DNA from: Arcobacter sp. CECT 8983
GTDB lineage: Bacteria > Campylobacterota > Campylobacteria > Campylobacterales > Arcobacteraceae
Reading direction: 5' to 3'
Length of the DNA: 64,000 nt
NCBI RefSeq assembly: GCF_004118855.1
Contig: NZ_PDKF01000005.1
Location: forward strand, 1-64,000
The translations under genes were made by a program, and so were the position numbers. Below, piece after piece: positions 63,162-64,000 of the stretch. The notes below the pieces were generated by a model. That model did not search any database. It saw only the letters and a list, made by a program, of their open reading frames with translations, and was not told the origin of the DNA. The first letter of the stretch is position 1. Each line of letters starts with the position of its first letter.

Positions 63162-63602
63162 TTATATTTCTACTGGCTTATAGCCCTTTGCAATTATCTT
63201 ATCATAGATTTTTTTTGCAGTAAGTTTTCCCCACATCGCACCTATTTGCATACTTTTACTCAATACAATAGGCATTTTTTTAATAATGCTTTGCCCTTCT
63301 TCACTCGAATAAAAAGTAAGTAAAGCATCTATTTCTTTTTCAGTATAATTATGATCATAAAGTTTAATTAAAAGTGCTTCAAAATCTTTATTTGTAATCT
63401 CTTTTGCAAATTCATCCCACATTTCGTTTGGAACAGTAGGAAACATCTTTTTATACTGGACTATAATTTGATCAGCATACTGTTTGCTAATATCAATAGT
63501 ATTAGTAGTTTTTAGAAGCTCTTTTATTTTATTATTTTTAAGTTCATCTGCACTAACAAAAGAGATAAGTAAACAGAAGAAAAAGAAAATACTTTTTTTC
63601 AT
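63162..63602 (-). CDS. DUF2059-domain exported protein
   Basis: The 146-aa protein has a signal peptide at residues 1-18 (MKKSIFFFFCLLISFVSA). The mature part is helical and carries the DUF2059 pattern WDEFAKEITNKDFEALLIKLYDHNYTEKEIDALLTFYSSEEGQSIIKKMPIVLSKSMQ. The function is unknown; family members are periplasmic. A weak A/G-rich region before the ATG serves as the ribosome binding site. Confidence 0.78.
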   Translation of the reverse strand: MKKSIFFFFCLLISFVSADELKNNKIKELLKTTNTIDISKQYADQIIVQYKKMFPTVPNEMWDEFAKEITNKDFEALLIKLYDHNYTEKEIDALLTFYSSEEGQSIIKKMPIVLSKSMQIGAMWGKLTAKKIYDKIIAKGYKPVEI

Positions 63603-63701
63603 TTTTTCACCTTTTATTTATATAATTATTATATTATTACAAACTACATTAAAAGCTTCAATATTAAAAGAAAAACAAATAAAAAAAATAATGAAGAATT
63701 A

Positions 63702-63737
63702 AAAAGAAAGAATTACCTTTAAGGTAATCTTTCTTTT
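63702..63737 (-). terminator. Intrinsic terminator of purH
   Basis: On the minus strand a stem of about 15 bp with one bulge (63702-63717 with 63722-63737, 4-base loop) is followed by a TTTTT tract, starting 10 bp past the purH stop codon. The rest of 63603-63701 is AT-rich with no ORF that I trust. Confidence 0.8.
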
Positions 63738-63747
63738 ATAATATCAA

Positions 63748-64000
63748 TTAGTGTAAGAAGTGTCTAACACCTGTAAAGTATAAAGCCATTCCGTGCTCAT
63801 TTGCAGCTTCAATAACTTCATCATCTCTAACTGAACCACCTGGCTCAATCACACATTTAACACCAGCTTCAGCAGCTGCGTCAATTGAGTCTCTAAATGG
63901 GAAGAATGCTTCAGAAGCAAGAACTGAACCACTAACATCAATTCCCATGTCTTCTGCTTTTCTAAGTGCTGCTTTAGCTGCATCAACTCTTGAAGTCATA
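63748..64000 (-). CDS. purH: Bifunctional AICAR formyltransferase/IMP cyclohydrolase, C-terminal end (partial)
   Basis: Only the last 84 codons lie in the window. [54 protein letters not shown] and the final [13 protein letters not shown] are the PurH AICARFT C-terminus (complete proteins are about 510 aa). The Met at 63999 is internal (G-x-x-S-R-V-D context) and not a start. The enzyme makes the last two steps of IMP synthesis. Confidence 0.95.
   Translation of the reverse strand, partial: MTSRVDAAKAALRKAEDMGIDVSGSVLASEAFFPFRDSIDAAAEAGVKCVIEPGGSVRDDEVIEAANEHGMALYFTGVRHFLH

Overview
The window reads as a chromosomal segment of a low-GC member of the Campylobacterota, most likely the Arcobacter group. 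The grounds are the base composition, a split ATP synthase locus with paired b and b' subunits and no atpB/atpE nearby, a short glutamate 5-kinase without a PUA domain, MtnN as the probable futalosine-pathway enzyme, and sensor kinases carrying the H-Q-W-R-Q-P-L phosphoacceptor motif common in this phylum. This assignment is inference from gene content; no rRNA sequence lies inside the window. Most of the window is densely packed core chromosome. I saw no insertion sequence, prophage, CRISPR array or tRNA gene.

Layout, left to right. 1-105: a canonical promoter (TTGACA, 17 bp, TATAAT) with a boxA-like antiterminator, firing leftward out of the window, almost certainly the leader of an rRNA operon. 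206-4068: mtnN, fabD, slyD, cpoB and pal on the minus strand. 4185-10893: a tightly overlapping seven-gene minus-strand operon (DUF523/DUF1722 protein, photolyase, CrtI-like FAD oxidoreductase, LytS-type kinase, LytTR regulator, TIGR01777 epimerase, SRPBCC protein). It sits between tolB and pal/cpoB. 10965-22061: tolB, tolA, tolR, tolQ, then ATP synthase (epsilon, beta, gamma, alpha, delta, b, b'), parB, parA and birA, all minus strand. 22128-32084: an AEC carrier, fmt, proB, obgE, rpmA, rplU, ridA and dnaG, followed by a plus-strand run of a LapB-like TPR protein, rnhA, rnc and aroC that ends in a strong terminator.

32214-36690 is the most accessory-looking part. It holds a TonB-dependent receptor with a Fur-like box inside its promoter, a divergent AraC-type regulator with a six-codon leader ORF, a stand-alone NifX-like protein, and a DUF134-NifX fusion preceded by two operator-like repeats exactly 30 bp apart. 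36701-45679: htpX, a 5'-nucleotidase, two tandem SixA-like phosphatases, a HI0933-type flavoprotein, a nested inverted-repeat element, then mnmE, jag, yidC, yidD, rnpA and rpmH. rnpA has no ATG, GTG or TTG start and appears to begin at AUU, overlapping rpmH.

45766-64000: clpB with both a HAIR-like and a CIRCE operator, then a sensory cassette of two paralogous LivK-like binding proteins and a histidine kinase with no transporter or response regulator. Next come rnhB, an MTH1187-family protein, an ankyrin protein, msrBA, FAH and Nudix genes, a second sensor kinase carrying two fused periplasmic binding domains, a YeiH/LysR pair, small proteins, and the 3' end of purH running off the right edge. 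The main points for a second look are the dual heat-shock operators at clpB, the photolyase/LytTR operon splitting the Tol-Pal locus, the nested inverted-repeat element at 40916-41039, the AUU-initiated rnpA, the DUF134/NifX module, and the binding-protein-coupled kinases.
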